In this document: positions 17,235 to 25,791 of the stretch, in pieces
Position numbering within the stretch: the first letter of the stretch is position 1
Layout of the letters: every line of letters starts with the position of its first letter
Assembly: GCF_003332275.1 (NCBI RefSeq)
Contig: NZ_QOVA01000001.1
Coordinates: 1-64,000 of the forward strand
Direction: 5' to 3'
Source: Edaphovirga cremea
GTDB lineage: Bacteria; Pseudomonadota; Gammaproteobacteria; Enterobacterales; Enterobacteriaceae
DNA: 64,000 bases
The notes under the pieces: model-generated
What the model was told of the DNA's origin: nothing
The model's database searches: none
Seen by the model: the letters and a program-made list of their open reading frames with translations, nothing else
Position numbers and translations under genes: made by a program

Positions 17235-18203
17235 TCAGGAAATCTGCAATACCGGACGAATGTCTTTATTTTCTTTCACCGCCCAGGCTTGCGCAATATC
17301 GGCAAGCGCAAACACTTGCGTCTCGACGGTAACCTTTCCTTCGGCAGCAAGATCGAGTATTTCGCCGACGATTTTTTTCATTGCGGGAATGGGGGGGAAA
17401 TTCCCCGTACCGCTGCCGAGAATGTGCAAGTGGGAACTTCGCAGTACGGCAGCGGGCAGGCAAATGGTTGGTGATGCCATGGAACCGACATTGACCAACC
17501 GAATACCGTGATCAGAGCTACCGGCGTGGGAAGAGAGATCGTGATTGGTCAGCGTGCTTAACAATGCTTCTGTTGCTGGGCCCCAAATATAGTCAACAAT
17601 CACATCATAACCTTCTGGCCCAGCCGCTTCGGCAAATGCAGCAACCAGCGCGTCACTCTCCAGCGTGAGATCGACAGTGGCATCTGCGCCGAGTGTATCC
17701 AGCACCGACTGCCGACGTCCGGCGGCAACAATACGTCCGGCACCGAGACTGCGCGCGGCGGTAATCGCCAGTTTTCCCGACGTTCCGGTAGCGCCGATAA
17801 TCAATACCGTCTCGCCCGGTTGCAGTTTTGCCCGCCAGGCCAGAGGCAGCCACGCAGCCAGCGCCGGATTGATCAACGCGGCGGCTGTCGCATCGTCAAC
17901 ACCCTCAGGCACGGGAATGCTCCATGATGCGGGGGCCTTTTCCGCCATCGCCCCAAAAGGTTGGCGAAAGGATGAAAAATAGACCCGCGTGCCGTCCTGC
18001 AAACGACCGACACCATCGGTACCAGGCACAATGGGCAGCGTTTTCGGGCTGGAATAATGCACGCCCTTTACGATAGCTCGATCAAGTTGCTTGATACCGG
18101 CGGCGATAACATCGACGATCACTTCCCCTTCCAGCGCCGTGGGCTCTTCGAAATCACCCAGCGTTGGAACTTCACCAAGAACTTTTGCGATTGCTGCTTT
18201 CAT
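17235..18203 (-). CDS. MDR-family NADPH:quinone-reductase-like oxidoreductase
   Basis: 322 residues, medium-chain dehydrogenase/reductase fold without the zinc ligands (no GHE and no structural cysteine cluster), as in the quinone reductase group. The nucleotide site is LIIGATGTSGKLAI near residue 138. The N-terminus MKAAIAKVLGEVPTLGDF is typical of this class. It is a single gene, convergent with ada. The substrate is unknown; quinones or reactive enals are usual for the family. Nothing in the context narrows it. Confidence 0.75.
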   Translation of the reverse strand: MKAAIAKVLGEVPTLGDFEEPTALEGEVIVDVIAAGIKQLDRAIVKGVHYSSPKTLPIVPGTDGVGRLQDGTRVYFSSFRQPFGAMAEKAPASWSIPVPEGVDDATAAALINPALAAWLPLAWRAKLQPGETVLIIGATGTSGKLAITAARSLGAGRIVAAGRRQSVLDTLGADATVDLTLESDALVAAFAEAAGPEGYDVIVDYIWGPATEALLSTLTNHDLSSHAGSSDHGIRLVNVGSMASPTICLPAAVLRSSHLHILGSGTGNFPPIPAMKKIVGEILDLAAEGKVTVETQVFALADIAQAWAVKENKDIRPVLQIS

Positions 18204-18393
18204 AGACAGTCCTTATTTATGCCATCGTCCGCGTAGTGTGTGCCGAACGCATTCTCGAGCTGCTGAACTGAATGTTTACGTCTTTAACCAACGTTGCGTT
18301 GAGCACCTATCAGCGAATAGGGTGGGTGTCCTGCGCTGGGAGTTGGACGCCCTATGAATTTGGCTTCATGGGTTGTTGATTACACGATGTTGA

Positions 18394-18732
18394 TTATTCA
18401 ATAACAATACGTACTTTCATTCCTATGTTCGCTGCCATACTGACCAGCGAATCAAGGGTGAACTTCTCTGTTTTTTGATTCACAACATCTGAAACCCGCG
18501 GGCGTGAAACATGTAAAACCTGTGCGGCTTCTGACTGCCGGATACCTTCAGTTTTTATCCAGCAGGCGATTTTTTGCATAAGAGCCTTTTTCATCTTAAC
18601 GGCTTGCTGAATTTCTTGATCCGATTCTGCAAGCAAGGCTGCGGCTTTCTCATCAGAAAATCCTAAGTCGGCAAAAATGTTCCCGTCCGCTGGAGTGACA
18701 TGACGGGAAGCAACATCAATTTTGTCTGTCAT
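18394..18732 (-). CDS. HigA-type antitoxin (XRE family)
   Basis: 112 residues with a C-terminal lambda-repressor-type helix-turn-helix, IRQSEAAQVLHVSRPRVSDVVN (about residues 64-85). It starts in a 4-bp overlap with the preceding toxin gene. Toxin-first order is characteristic of HigBA modules. Such antitoxins neutralise the toxin and repress the shared promoter, which here contains a perfect 22-bp palindrome at 19085-19106. The first 55 residues are the likely toxin-contacting part. The family is clear; the specific system name is not assigned. Confidence 0.82.
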   Translation of the reverse strand: MTDKIDVASRHVTPADGNIFADLGFSDEKAAALLAESDQEIQQAVKMKKALMQKIACWIKTEGIRQSEAAQVLHVSRPRVSDVVNQKTEKFTLDSLVSMAANIGMKVRIVIE

Positions 18733-19067
18733 TTTTTGGTTCTCCGTTCATTGAGCACTTCGCTGTATCGCGTCGTGATTGTTTTGACGTCTTTCTTGCT
18801 TGTTTGCTGCGACTTTTTTTGAAAGCTATGAAGCACGTAAATTTTATCTTCGAATTTAGCGACATACACTACGCGAAAGGTTCCTGCTTGTGCATCAATA
18901 CGAATTTCAATCACTCCCATGCCCCAATCATTGATGAGCTTGAAATCTGATGCATCATGGCCGTATTGTATTTTCCGCAACTCTTTACCGGCTGATATTT
19001 GGGCATCTTCTGGAAATTTAATCAGGTCATTAAGTGAACTGCCGCGCCAGTCAATTTCCTTTGCCAT
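18729..19067 (-). CDS. RelE/HigB-like toxin (phage Gp49-like family)
   Basis: 112-residue basic protein of the Gp49-like HigB branch of the RelE superfamily. The core is GMGVIEIRIDAQAGTFRVVYVAKFEDKIYVLHSFQKKSQQT, split here by eye into beta strands and the typical basic LHSFQKKSQ segment. Family members are ribosome-dependent mRNA interferases. It has a strong AAGGAG site and overlaps the antitoxin by 4 bp. An alternative is a non-toxic regulatory pair, which these families sometimes become. Confidence 0.8.
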   Translation of the reverse strand: MAKEIDWRGSSLNDLIKFPEDAQISAGKELRKIQYGHDASDFKLINDWGMGVIEIRIDAQAGTFRVVYVAKFEDKIYVLHSFQKKSQQTSKKDVKTITTRYSEVLNERRTKK

Positions 19068-19084
19068 CTACCCGTCTCCTTTTC

Positions 19085-19106
19085 AATGTATAAAATTTTA
19101 TACATT
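19085..19106. promoter_or_regulatory. Perfect 22-bp palindromic operator of the toxin-antitoxin module
   Basis: The arms AATGTATAAAA and TTTTATACATT are exact inverted repeats with no spacer. They are centred 29 bp upstream of the toxin ATG and embed a TATAAA -10-like element. The antitoxin, alone or with the toxin, would be expected to bind here and autorepress. Confidence 0.75.
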
Positions 19107-19273
19107 TTAAGAAGGGAAAGCAATGCACTCAGTTAACTATTCGTTTGGTAACCCGAATCTCTGATCGTCGATCTTATGGGTAGGGTAAACGCGATTACCG
19201 ACTACGCTTTGTCTATGTTTTATTTAATATTGCTCGCGTTATCCCGACGTCCACCCATCAACGGAGAACTACC

Positions 19274-20014
19274 ATGACCACACTTCAAGGCAAAATCGCG
19301 TTTGTTCAAGGCGGATCTCGCGGCATTGGTGCCGCGATCGTTAAGCGTTTAGCCAAAGAGGGCGCTGCTGTCGCCTTTACCTATGTCTCATCTGCCGCCA
19401 AAGCCGAGGAGTTGCTCAACCAGATCCAGCAACAGGGGGGACGAGCGCTGGCGATTCAGGCCGACAGCGCCGATGCAGAGGCATTGCAAAGCGCGATTCA
19501 GCAGGCCGTCGCCACGTTTGGTGCGTTGGATATTCTGGTCAATAACGCGGGCGTGTTGGCGATGGCTCCGCTCGATCAACTGACGCTGGAAGATTTTGAC
19601 CGCACGCTGGAGATCAACGTGCGCAGCGTTTTTGTTGCCAGTCAGGAAGCGGCCAAACACATGGGCGATGGCGGGCGGATTATCAATATCGGCAGCACCA
19701 ATGCCGATCGCATGCCGTTTGCCGGAGGGGCCGCGTATGCCATGAGTAAATCTGCGCTGGTGGGATTGGTAAAAGGGTTGGCCCGCGATCTCGGTCCGCG
19801 TCAGATTACGGTCAATAATGTGCAACCCGGTCCGGTGGATACCGATATGAATCCGGCTGACGGTGATTTCGCAGAGGTGATGAAATCCATGATTGCCGTT
19901 GGCCGTTACGGCAAAGATGACGAGATCGCCGGTTTTGTTGCCTATCTGGCTGGCCCGGAAGCTGGTTATATCACGGGTGCGAGCCTGACTATTGACGGGG
20001 GTTTTGGTGCCTGA
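19274..20014 (+). CDS. Short-chain dehydrogenase/reductase
   Basis: 246 residues, classical SDR. The nucleotide motif is GGSRGIG near residue 14, then NNAG near 90, the catalytic serine in NIGSTNADR, and YAMSK for Tyr and Lys. The C-terminal GASLTIDGGFGA is typical. It has the overall shape of FabG-like and BdcA-like enzymes (RMPFAGGAAYAMSKSAL, VQPGPVDTDMNP). The substrate is not readable. GGAG lies eight bases before the ATG. It is divergent from the toxin-antitoxin pair and monocistronic. Confidence 0.82.
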   Translation: MTTLQGKIAFVQGGSRGIGAAIVKRLAKEGAAVAFTYVSSAAKAEELLNQIQQQGGRALAIQADSADAEALQSAIQQAVATFGALDILVNNAGVLAMAPLDQLTLEDFDRTLEINVRSVFVASQEAAKHMGDGGRIINIGSTNADRMPFAGGAAYAMSKSALVGLVKGLARDLGPRQITVNNVQPGPVDTDMNPADGDFAEVMKSMIAVGRYGKDDEIAGFVAYLAGPEAGYITGASLTIDGGFGA

Positions 20015-20100
20015 CTTTTACCACGTTTAGCATCATGTGGGCGATCACACCGCTCCGCTGCTGTTCGTCCAGCAACGGGTGGGATATTGGCGTGATTGCC

Positions 20101-20535
20101 TCAGGTTGCAATGATTTTTTGCAACCGGAGTACGGCGTTTTCTTCCTCAACAGGAGAGAATCCCCTGCGCAGATAGAGTGCGCAGGCTGGGTTCTCTTTG
20201 AACACCGAGAGACGCAGCAGATGGCATCCGCGCTGTCGGGCCATGTTTTCCAAAACGTCCAGGGCTTGCGTGCCAATGCCCTGTTTGCGGAAGTCAGGAT
20301 AGAGTTGCAGATCGCGAATAGTCAGTATGCCACTGTACGCCTGAAAACGGACGAAACCCGCCAGCGAACGTTGCCAATGGATGCGGTAGTTTTCCGTGTC
20401 TGGCCAGCTTTGCAGGAAGAGTTCCGGCTGCCATATCAGGCCACGCTGTGCGTAATAGTTGGCCATGTTTTCACGGGTGAGTGTTTCAGCCAATTCTTTA
20501 TCGCTTTCGCTGACGCCGACCAGAGTAATTTCCAT
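20101..20535 (-). CDS. GNAT-family N-acetyltransferase
   Basis: 144 residues with the acetyl-CoA loop RKQGIGTQ (motif A: DLQLYPDFRKQGIGTQALDVLE) and a C-terminal SVFKENPACALYLRRGF segment, which is the usual GNAT signature. The function is probably small-molecule or protein acetylation; the substrate is unknown. The preceding sequence contains AAGGA. It is convergent with the SDR gene. Confidence 0.78.
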   Translation of the reverse strand: MEITLVGVSESDKELAETLTRENMANYYAQRGLIWQPELFLQSWPDTENYRIHWQRSLAGFVRFQAYSGILTIRDLQLYPDFRKQGIGTQALDVLENMARQRGCHLLRLSVFKENPACALYLRRGFSPVEEENAVLRLQKIIAT

Positions 20536-20792
20536 TGATTCCGTTCCTTTATCGTTTTCTGCTCTTCAAAATAGGCAAACAAACACGACCTCTCTTGATG
20601 ATAGCGCAGGATATTTGTTGTCCGCTATCTCCTCCTTACGAAATTGACTCTATGCAAAGCGCCGCTTCCTGCTGTCCTGCCGAGGGTGGAAATAAAAAAC
20701 GGCGCAATGGTCAATATCACCTAATATAGTTTAATAAACAGAGAGTTCACAACGAACCAAACAATAACCGCTTATCCGTTAAATGGAACCGA

Positions 20793-21848
20793 ATGCCAAT
20801 AGACACGTTGTTGAAGCCAGATCCCTACCGCTCAGGCTTGAGTTTTGTCAAAAGAGTCTACGCTCCCCGAGTGATTGGTCTTGGGGGCGGATTCTTCTGC
20901 GTCGCATCGGTTTTAATGACCCAGCCAGTGGTTTATTGGGTGTGGGGATTATTGTTTATCAACGGTTTTATCTGGCCGCACCTGGCGTATAGATGGGCGA
21001 TCCGCTCGCCACAACCCTTTGGTGCCGAGATCCGTAACCTGATGGTTGATGCGTTGTTTGGTGGGGCATGGGTAGCGATGATGGGATTCAACGCGCTACC
21101 GAGCGCCATCATTATTTCGATGATGGGGATGAACAATATTGCTGCTGGGGGCAAGAATCTGTTCTTCAAAGCCTTGGGATTGCAGGTATTGGGGGGGCTT
21201 GTGGTGAGCCTGATCGCCCGGCAACCGCTGAATATTGCCACTACCCCAATGCAGGTTTACATCTGTCTGCCGATGCTGATGATCTACCCGATCTCGCTGG
21301 GGCTGGTGACATACCGAACCGCCCGGCATTTGGCAGAGCATAAGAAAAAACTGTTCTCAATCAGCGTGTTGGATGGGCTAGCCGGCATCAATAACCGGCG
21401 TTACTGGGAACATCTGCTGCACAACGAATATGACCGCTGTATCCGCTACCGGCATACGGCAACGTTGGTACTTATCGATATTGATCATTTCAAAAGTATT
21501 AATGATACCTACGGTCATAGCGTGGGTGACGAGGCCATATTGATGCTGACCGATGAGTTGCGTCTGAGCCTGCGAATGGTGGACGTTATTGGGCGCTACG
21601 GCGGCGATGAGTTTGGGGTTATTTTACCCGACACCCATATTGATCAGGCCTACCTTGTCGTGCAACGTTTGCGTGAGAAAATCAGTGCCCAGCGGCTTAA
21701 GAACGCACCGGATCTGGTTCTGCGCATCAGCGCGGGGATTGCTGAATATCAGCCCTCGATGGAAGGTTATCAAGAGTGGCTGAAGGCCGCAGATATTGCG
21801 CTCTACCGGGCGAAAAAAGCGGGGCGTAACCGAACCGAGCGCGCCTGA
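20793..21848 (+). CDS. Membrane diguanylate cyclase, MASE2-GGDEF (DgcC/AdrA-like)
   Basis: 351 residues. The N-terminal MASE2 region has about six to eight membrane helices (residues about 25-185). The cytoplasmic GGDEF domain has an intact active site, GRYGGDEFG (near residue 272). An RxxD product-inhibition site (RMVD) lies five residues before it. The protein should make cyclic di-GMP with feedback control. The domain set matches DgcC (AdrA) of E. coli, which drives cellulose production and lies near aroL there, so the location agrees with conserved synteny. No csgD or cellulose genes occur nearby. Confidence 0.88.
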   Translation: MPIDTLLKPDPYRSGLSFVKRVYAPRVIGLGGGFFCVASVLMTQPVVYWVWGLLFINGFIWPHLAYRWAIRSPQPFGAEIRNLMVDALFGGAWVAMMGFNALPSAIIISMMGMNNIAAGGKNLFFKALGLQVLGGLVVSLIARQPLNIATTPMQVYICLPMLMIYPISLGLVTYRTARHLAEHKKKLFSISVLDGLAGINNRRYWEHLLHNEYDRCIRYRHTATLVLIDIDHFKSINDTYGHSVGDEAILMLTDELRLSLRMVDVIGRYGGDEFGVILPDTHIDQAYLVVQRLREKISAQRLKNAPDLVLRISAGIAEYQPSMEGYQEWLKAADIALYRAKKAGRNRTERA

Positions 21849-21973
21849 CGATTATTCTTTTGCTGTTTATATCGATGATTATTTTTCTGTCACCTTAAAA
21901 CGATAATATTCATTAGGTCATTGGCGATATGTTATTACGCCGATTGCCGTGAAGAAATAGGGTGGAGGGTAAT

Positions 21974-22057
21974 ATGAAATTTGAAATAATGTATTGTGAC
22001 GGTTTGATGAAATTTTTATGTCAATATGGACAAGCCCGCCTCCATTGTCTACTTTGA
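21974..22057 (+). CDS. Possible 27-residue leader ORF
   Basis: ATG at 21974 preceded by GGTGGAGGGTAAT, one of the strongest ribosome-binding sites nearby. It encodes MKFEIMYCDGLMKFLCQYGQ and seven more residues before TGA. It ends 28 bp before the probable start of the Arc-like gene and overlaps out of frame with the upstream extension of that gene. It may be a translated leader or small protein. No homology is recognised. Confidence 0.3.
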   Translation: MKFEIMYCDGLMKFLCQYGQARLHCLL

Positions 22058-22085
22058 AGATAACCCTATGATGGAGCGTAAAAAA

Positions 22086-22370
22086 ATGAATGACTCAGTT
22101 AATCTGACAATTAAAATCCCTCTCGATTTAAAAGAAAAAATCAGGGCGGCTGCGTTGGAAAATGAAAATTCCCTGAGTGCTGAAGTGACCGCACGTTTAA
22201 CTCAGACTTTTGCCTCCCCGTCAGCAAAACACCACCCGAAACGTCATGAACACGCCATCGATAATCAGGGTACTGAAGAGCAGGAAGAACAGGCATTAAG
22301 CCAGAAAGAGCTGAAAAGCTTGCGTCTGTTGCTCAAAAGCGTCGCCAAAAGTAAATCCAAAAAGAAATAA
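22086..22370 (+). CDS. Arc/MetJ-type ribbon-helix-helix DNA-binding protein
   Basis: 94 residues from the ATG at 22086, with GGAG nine bases upstream. In-frame ATGs at 22026, 22068 and 22071 are alternatives. The N-terminal 40 residues fit the Arc ribbon-helix-helix: strand VNLTIKIP, then helices LDLKEKIRAAALENE and SLSAEVTARLTQTF. The C-terminus is a charged, lysine-rich tail (SKSKKK). It is likely a small transcription factor. There is no toxin partner beside it, so an antitoxin role is not supported. Confidence 0.65.
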   Translation: MNDSVNLTIKIPLDLKEKIRAAALENENSLSAEVTARLTQTFASPSAKHHPKRHEHAIDNQGTEEQEEQALSQKELKSLRLLLKSVAKSKSKKK

Positions 22371-22381
22371 CTGCACATAAT

Positions 22382-22414
22382 GTCAGTGCCGCGTATTCGC
22401 TCACGGGCACTGAC
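22382..22414 (+). terminator. Hairpin after the Arc-like gene
   Basis: GTCAGTGCC (22382-22390) and GGCACTGAC (22406-22414) form a perfect 9-bp stem 11 bp after the stop codon. No T-run follows, so this could be a transcript 3' stabiliser rather than an intrinsic terminator. Confidence 0.5.
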
Positions 22415-22684
22415 CCTCGTACTGACAGAATCATCCCGTCAAATGTGCCCTCTCCGACCAGCACAAATTCGCTTTATCTGTGCAAAACTCAATTTCCCTT
22501 AAGGGGAAAGATGACGTGCCATCCATAGAACCTTCAATAAAATTGCACTAAACTCATTATGTTAGTGAGTTTTTTTGGGATTGTTCTTAAATTTTCCCGC
22601 GGATCAATAAAACCATATTTATCACTTTGAGCGCGATCAACCTCATTATATGTTGGAGAGGTTTCCCTCAACTGGTATCAAAAA
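22415..22684 (+). other. Spacer upstream of the doxX-like gene
   Basis: Non-coding. It includes a hairpin with CACTAA (22546-22551) and TTAGTG (22562-22567) followed by seven Ts (22570-22576), a possible terminator of a short plus-strand transcript or an attenuator. An AGGGGAAAG-rich segment lies near 22502. No gene is supported. Confidence 0.45.
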
Positions 22685-23119
22685 ATGTTGAAATCTACAC
22701 TGATCAAATTCAATCAAGCACTGGACAATAACGATCTCGGTAAACTGATTTTACGTATCACAGTCGGAGGTTTAATTCTTTTTCACGGCTGGCATAAATT
22801 AATCGGAGGCATTGGCGGAATTCAGGGCATGCTGGCGGAGCATGGGGTGCCAGCCTTTTTCGGCTACGGCGTGTTAATTGGTGAGGTTGTTGCACCTGTG
22901 CTGATTGTTCTTGGCATATTGACGCGTCCCGCCGCATTGGTTTTGGCCGCAACGATGTTTGTTGCCTGGCTGATGGCCGGTCTGGGGAAAACGTTTCTGC
23001 TAACGTCGGTTGGCGCTTGGGCCATTGAAGATTTGGCGTTCTTTTTCCTGGCGGCAGTCGCAGTTGCGCTGTTGGGAAGTGGGCGTTTTTCTGTTTGTAC
23101 CAATCCTCTCTGGCGGTAA
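22685..23119 (+). CDS. DoxX-family membrane protein
   Basis: 144 residues with four membrane helices. The family hallmarks are LRITVGGLILFHGWHKL near residue 22 and VAPVLIVLGILTRPAALVLAATM near 77. DoxX proteins of this type (YphA/YqjF-like) are inner-membrane proteins linked in some bacteria to oxidative stress, but no reaction is established. The ribosome-binding site is weak. Monocistronic, followed by a hairpin at 23128-23157. Confidence 0.8.
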   Translation: MLKSTLIKFNQALDNNDLGKLILRITVGGLILFHGWHKLIGGIGGIQGMLAEHGVPAFFGYGVLIGEVVAPVLIVLGILTRPAALVLAATMFVAWLMAGLGKTFLLTSVGAWAIEDLAFFFLAAVAVALLGSGRFSVCTNPLWR

Positions 23120-23127
23120 ACCTTGTC

Positions 23128-23157
23128 GCCCCAACGCGACATTCGCTGCGTCGGGGC
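23128..23157. terminator. Hairpin between convergent doxX-like and GNAT genes
   Basis: GCCCCAACGC and GCGTCGGGGC arms form a stem with one bulge around GACATTCGCT. It lies in the 90-bp gap between convergent stops. Only ATTTA follows, so the termination strength is uncertain. Confidence 0.5.
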
Positions 23158-23208
23158 ATTTATCAGGATTTGCGCAGCGGTAAGCCGCCGTCGCTTTTCC
23201 CCATTCCA

Positions 23209-23724
23209 TCACGACAATAATTTGCTCATGATCCACATGCCTTCGTTTTGGCTGGGGCTGACAAAAACCGTTTCACCGACGATCTCCATTCCGCAGCGGG
23301 AATAAAAATTCTGCGCCCGGGGATTAATCTTCAGCACTTCCAGCCATAAACAGGGTTGCTGGTGCTCACGACTGTAATTTTCTATTGCGCAGAGCAGTGT
23401 TTTGCCATGCCCACTGCCGACAGCGTCAGGCAGAAAATAGAGTTTGTGGAGCAGTGCTCCGCTCAAGGTACTTTCGGGTATCGCGACGTCCCAACTGACC
23501 TTGGCATAGCCGAGCTCCTTGTCATCTTTACAAGCCAGCAGCCACAAATGTTCTCGGCTTTGCAGGCTTTTCTCCAGCGTTGGCAAGGTAAATTCCTTCT
23601 CCAGAAATTCTTCCATGTCTGTTTTATCGCGCCATAGATGACCAAAGTGTGCGTAGTAACTCTCTTTGGCTAACTTTCTCAGGACGTGAAGGTCATTGCC
23701 ATTTGCTTGCCGAATGTTCAACAT
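23209..23724 (-). CDS. GNAT-family N-acetyltransferase
   Basis: 171 residues. Recognisable motifs are LHKLYFLPDAVGSGHGKTLL (acetyl-CoA loop variant GSGHGK) and WLEVLKINPRAQNFYSRCGMEIVGE, the usual GNAT C-terminal motif B. The substrate is unknown. It is divergent from the isochorismatase-like gene, with about 50 bp between starts. Confidence 0.8.
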   Translation of the reverse strand: MLNIRQANGNDLHVLRKLAKESYYAHFGHLWRDKTDMEEFLEKEFTLPTLEKSLQSREHLWLLACKDDKELGYAKVSWDVAIPESTLSGALLHKLYFLPDAVGSGHGKTLLCAIENYSREHQQPCLWLEVLKINPRAQNFYSRCGMEIVGETVFVSPSQNEGMWIMSKLLS

Positions 23725-23773
23725 AGAATCCTTTCAGGGTTTTACTGTTTATCGGTATGGTCAGGAGATAATA

Positions 23774-24316
23774 ATGTCATACGCATTACTGGTTATTGAT
23801 GTGCAGCAAGGACTTTTTCAAACGAATCCACCGCCCGATAGCGTCGAACGTACGGTATCACGCATTAATTCCCTTTCATCACGCGCGCGTCAGAGCGGGG
23901 TGCCGGTGATTTTTATTCATCACGAAGCTGCTGGCAGCGTATTGGAATATGAATCTCCTGGCTGGGAATTGGCCGAAGGGCTGCATGCAGAACCGGGCGA
24001 TCTGCGCGTGCGCAAAACCACACCTGATTCCTTCCTCTACACCGATCTCAGTAGCCACTTATCTGCATTGCAGGTGACCACAGTGGTGGTTTGTGGCTAT
24101 GCCAGCGAGTTTTGTGTAGATACCACGGTTCGTCGTGCGGCAGCCGCTGGTTACGATGTGATTTTGGCCGCAGATGCGCACACTACCCATGATAAAGCCC
24201 ATGCCGCTGCCGGAAAAATTCGTGAGCATCACAATGTAACGCTCGCGGCCATCAGGAGTTTCGGCAGTAAAATCAGCGCATTGCCCGCAGATAGCGTGGC
24301 GTTTTCAGCCGTTTGA
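23774..24316 (+). CDS. Isochorismatase-like cysteine hydrolase
   Basis: 180 residues from the ATG at 23774 (CAGGAG upstream; the frame opens at 23696). The family triad is visible: Asp in LLVIDVQQG (residue 8), Lys in RKTTPDSF, and Cys in CGYASEFCVDTTVR. FIHHEA and DAHTTHD are typical. Members hydrolyse amides such as nicotinamide, ureido compounds or maleamate rather than only isochorismate. No siderophore genes lie nearby, so a role in enterobactin synthesis is unlikely. The substrate is unassigned. Confidence 0.85.
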   Translation: MSYALLVIDVQQGLFQTNPPPDSVERTVSRINSLSSRARQSGVPVIFIHHEAAGSVLEYESPGWELAEGLHAEPGDLRVRKTTPDSFLYTDLSSHLSALQVTTVVVCGYASEFCVDTTVRRAAAAGYDVILAADAHTTHDKAHAAAGKIREHHNVTLAAIRSFGSKISALPADSVAFSAV

Positions 24317-24349
24317 TTTATCCCGTTGGATGATGCGAGCCGCGGGTAG

Positions 24350-25642
24350 TCACCCGATATATCCCAATACACGGAACCACAGATAACTGAGTGGAACCAG
24401 CAGCACCCAGGTTGCAATGGCCGTGACCAGGCACAATTTCAGGCCATCCCGGGCCGGGACTTTGCCCATTCCCATTGCGACCACAATCGGCGATGCCTGA
24501 TAGGGCAGTAGCGGTGTCGCATAACCAATAACCTGCGTCATCAATACGGTCACAAGCGGCAAGCCGCTGCCATCGGCCAGCACTTTTGCCAGCGGTGTGA
24601 ATAGCGCGGGTACACCGTTTGCTGTGACCACAAAATTCAGCGCGGTAGTGATGCCGATCATTGAGGTGAAGGCGGCAAACGTTCCTTTATCCTCCGGCAA
24701 TATTTTCAGCAATTGATGACCAATCGCGCTGCCAATTCCGCTATGGGTTACCAGCGCGGTCAACCCCAGAATACCGGCAACGTAGATACAGGTACGAATA
24801 TTTACCCCGGCGGCAAATTCATCACCACTCAGGAATCCCCAACGCGGCAGCAAACAGAAACAGGCCGATGCCAACCCGATCCAGGCCGGCGGAATGCCGT
24901 GCAGCGTATCGCTCATCCATAACAACACCGTAATGATCAGCAGCGCTGAAAGTCGGTACTCTTTGGCCTGCATCGGTGGCAACGAGGTTTTGACGCCCGT
25001 CATCACCGGTTTGGCAGGGAACAGCCAGCACAGGCAGGCAATCAGGATAATCCCTTTCAGCACACCCTGAACGGGGGCATGCAGGAGCAGGTAGGGGAGG
25101 TAGGCGAAATGGATATCGAATGCGCTCTCCGCTGCGCCAGCCATGATCAGGTTGGGGACGTTGGCCGGTAAAATGGTCGCGGAGAGCTGAAAGGTACCAA
25201 ATCCCACCGCCAGCGCCAGACCAATCCGCCCGCGTGAACCCTCACGTAACTGAATGCGATCGGCCATAGCCATGACAATCGGCATAAGCAACGTGATACG
25301 GCCCATATTCGACGGCATGATAAAAGCCAGTGCATAGGCCATCAGCACAACGCCACCGATCATTCTCGGCCACGACGTCGCCATATGCGGCAAAACGGCG
25401 CTGGCAATTCGATCGGCCAGACCCGAGTTACGGATCGCACACCCCAGAACAAAACCACTCAGTACCAGCCAGAACGCTGAGGAGGAAAAACCGGAAAAAA
25501 TCACGTCGGCGGGCGCTAAATGCAAAACCATCGCCGCAGCGAAAAACAGCAGGGCGACAAAATACTCGGGCAATTTGGCGGTAGCCCAGAGGGCGATAAT
25601 GATGAATGTCAGCAACGCTGGCAGAATAAATGAGGTATCCAT
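24350..25642 (-). CDS. SLC13/DASS-type anion symporter
   Basis: About 430 residues from the ATG at 25642, with AGG nearby; the frame opens at 25696. It has about eleven to twelve hydrophobic segments. SLC13-type landmarks are the first hairpin SNMGRITLLMPIVMAMADR and the second repeat TALNFVVTANGVPALFTPLAKVL. The family imports dicarboxylates, tricarboxylates or sulfate with sodium or protons. It is monocistronic and convergent with the isochorismatase-like gene. The substrate is open; organic acids are most likely. Confidence 0.78.
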   Translation of the reverse strand: MDTSFILPALLTFIIIALWATAKLPEYFVALLFFAAAMVLHLAPADVIFSGFSSSAFWLVLSGFVLGCAIRNSGLADRIASAVLPHMATSWPRMIGGVVLMAYALAFIMPSNMGRITLLMPIVMAMADRIQLREGSRGRIGLALAVGFGTFQLSATILPANVPNLIMAGAAESAFDIHFAYLPYLLLHAPVQGVLKGIILIACLCWLFPAKPVMTGVKTSLPPMQAKEYRLSALLIITVLLWMSDTLHGIPPAWIGLASACFCLLPRWGFLSGDEFAAGVNIRTCIYVAGILGLTALVTHSGIGSAIGHQLLKILPEDKGTFAAFTSMIGITTALNFVVTANGVPALFTPLAKVLADGSGLPLVTVLMTQVIGYATPLLPYQASPIVVAMGMGKVPARDGLKLCLVTAIATWVLLVPLSYLWFRVLGYIG

Positions 25643-25791
25643 CGAAACCTGAAGCTCCCTTTTAAATGTTATTATTTTGTTAGCTAATGACGGCAATAGA
25701 ATATATCACAGGGCAAACAGTGTGTTGCGCCTTCTCACATTTCACCATTAAGATTGCGACATTCACATGGTCGATACAACGGGATTTAAAA

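Noticed and set aside
23774-24316. Isochorismatase for siderophore synthesis (EntB)
   Set aside because: Single small hydrolase domain without a carrier domain, and no other siderophore genes nearby.
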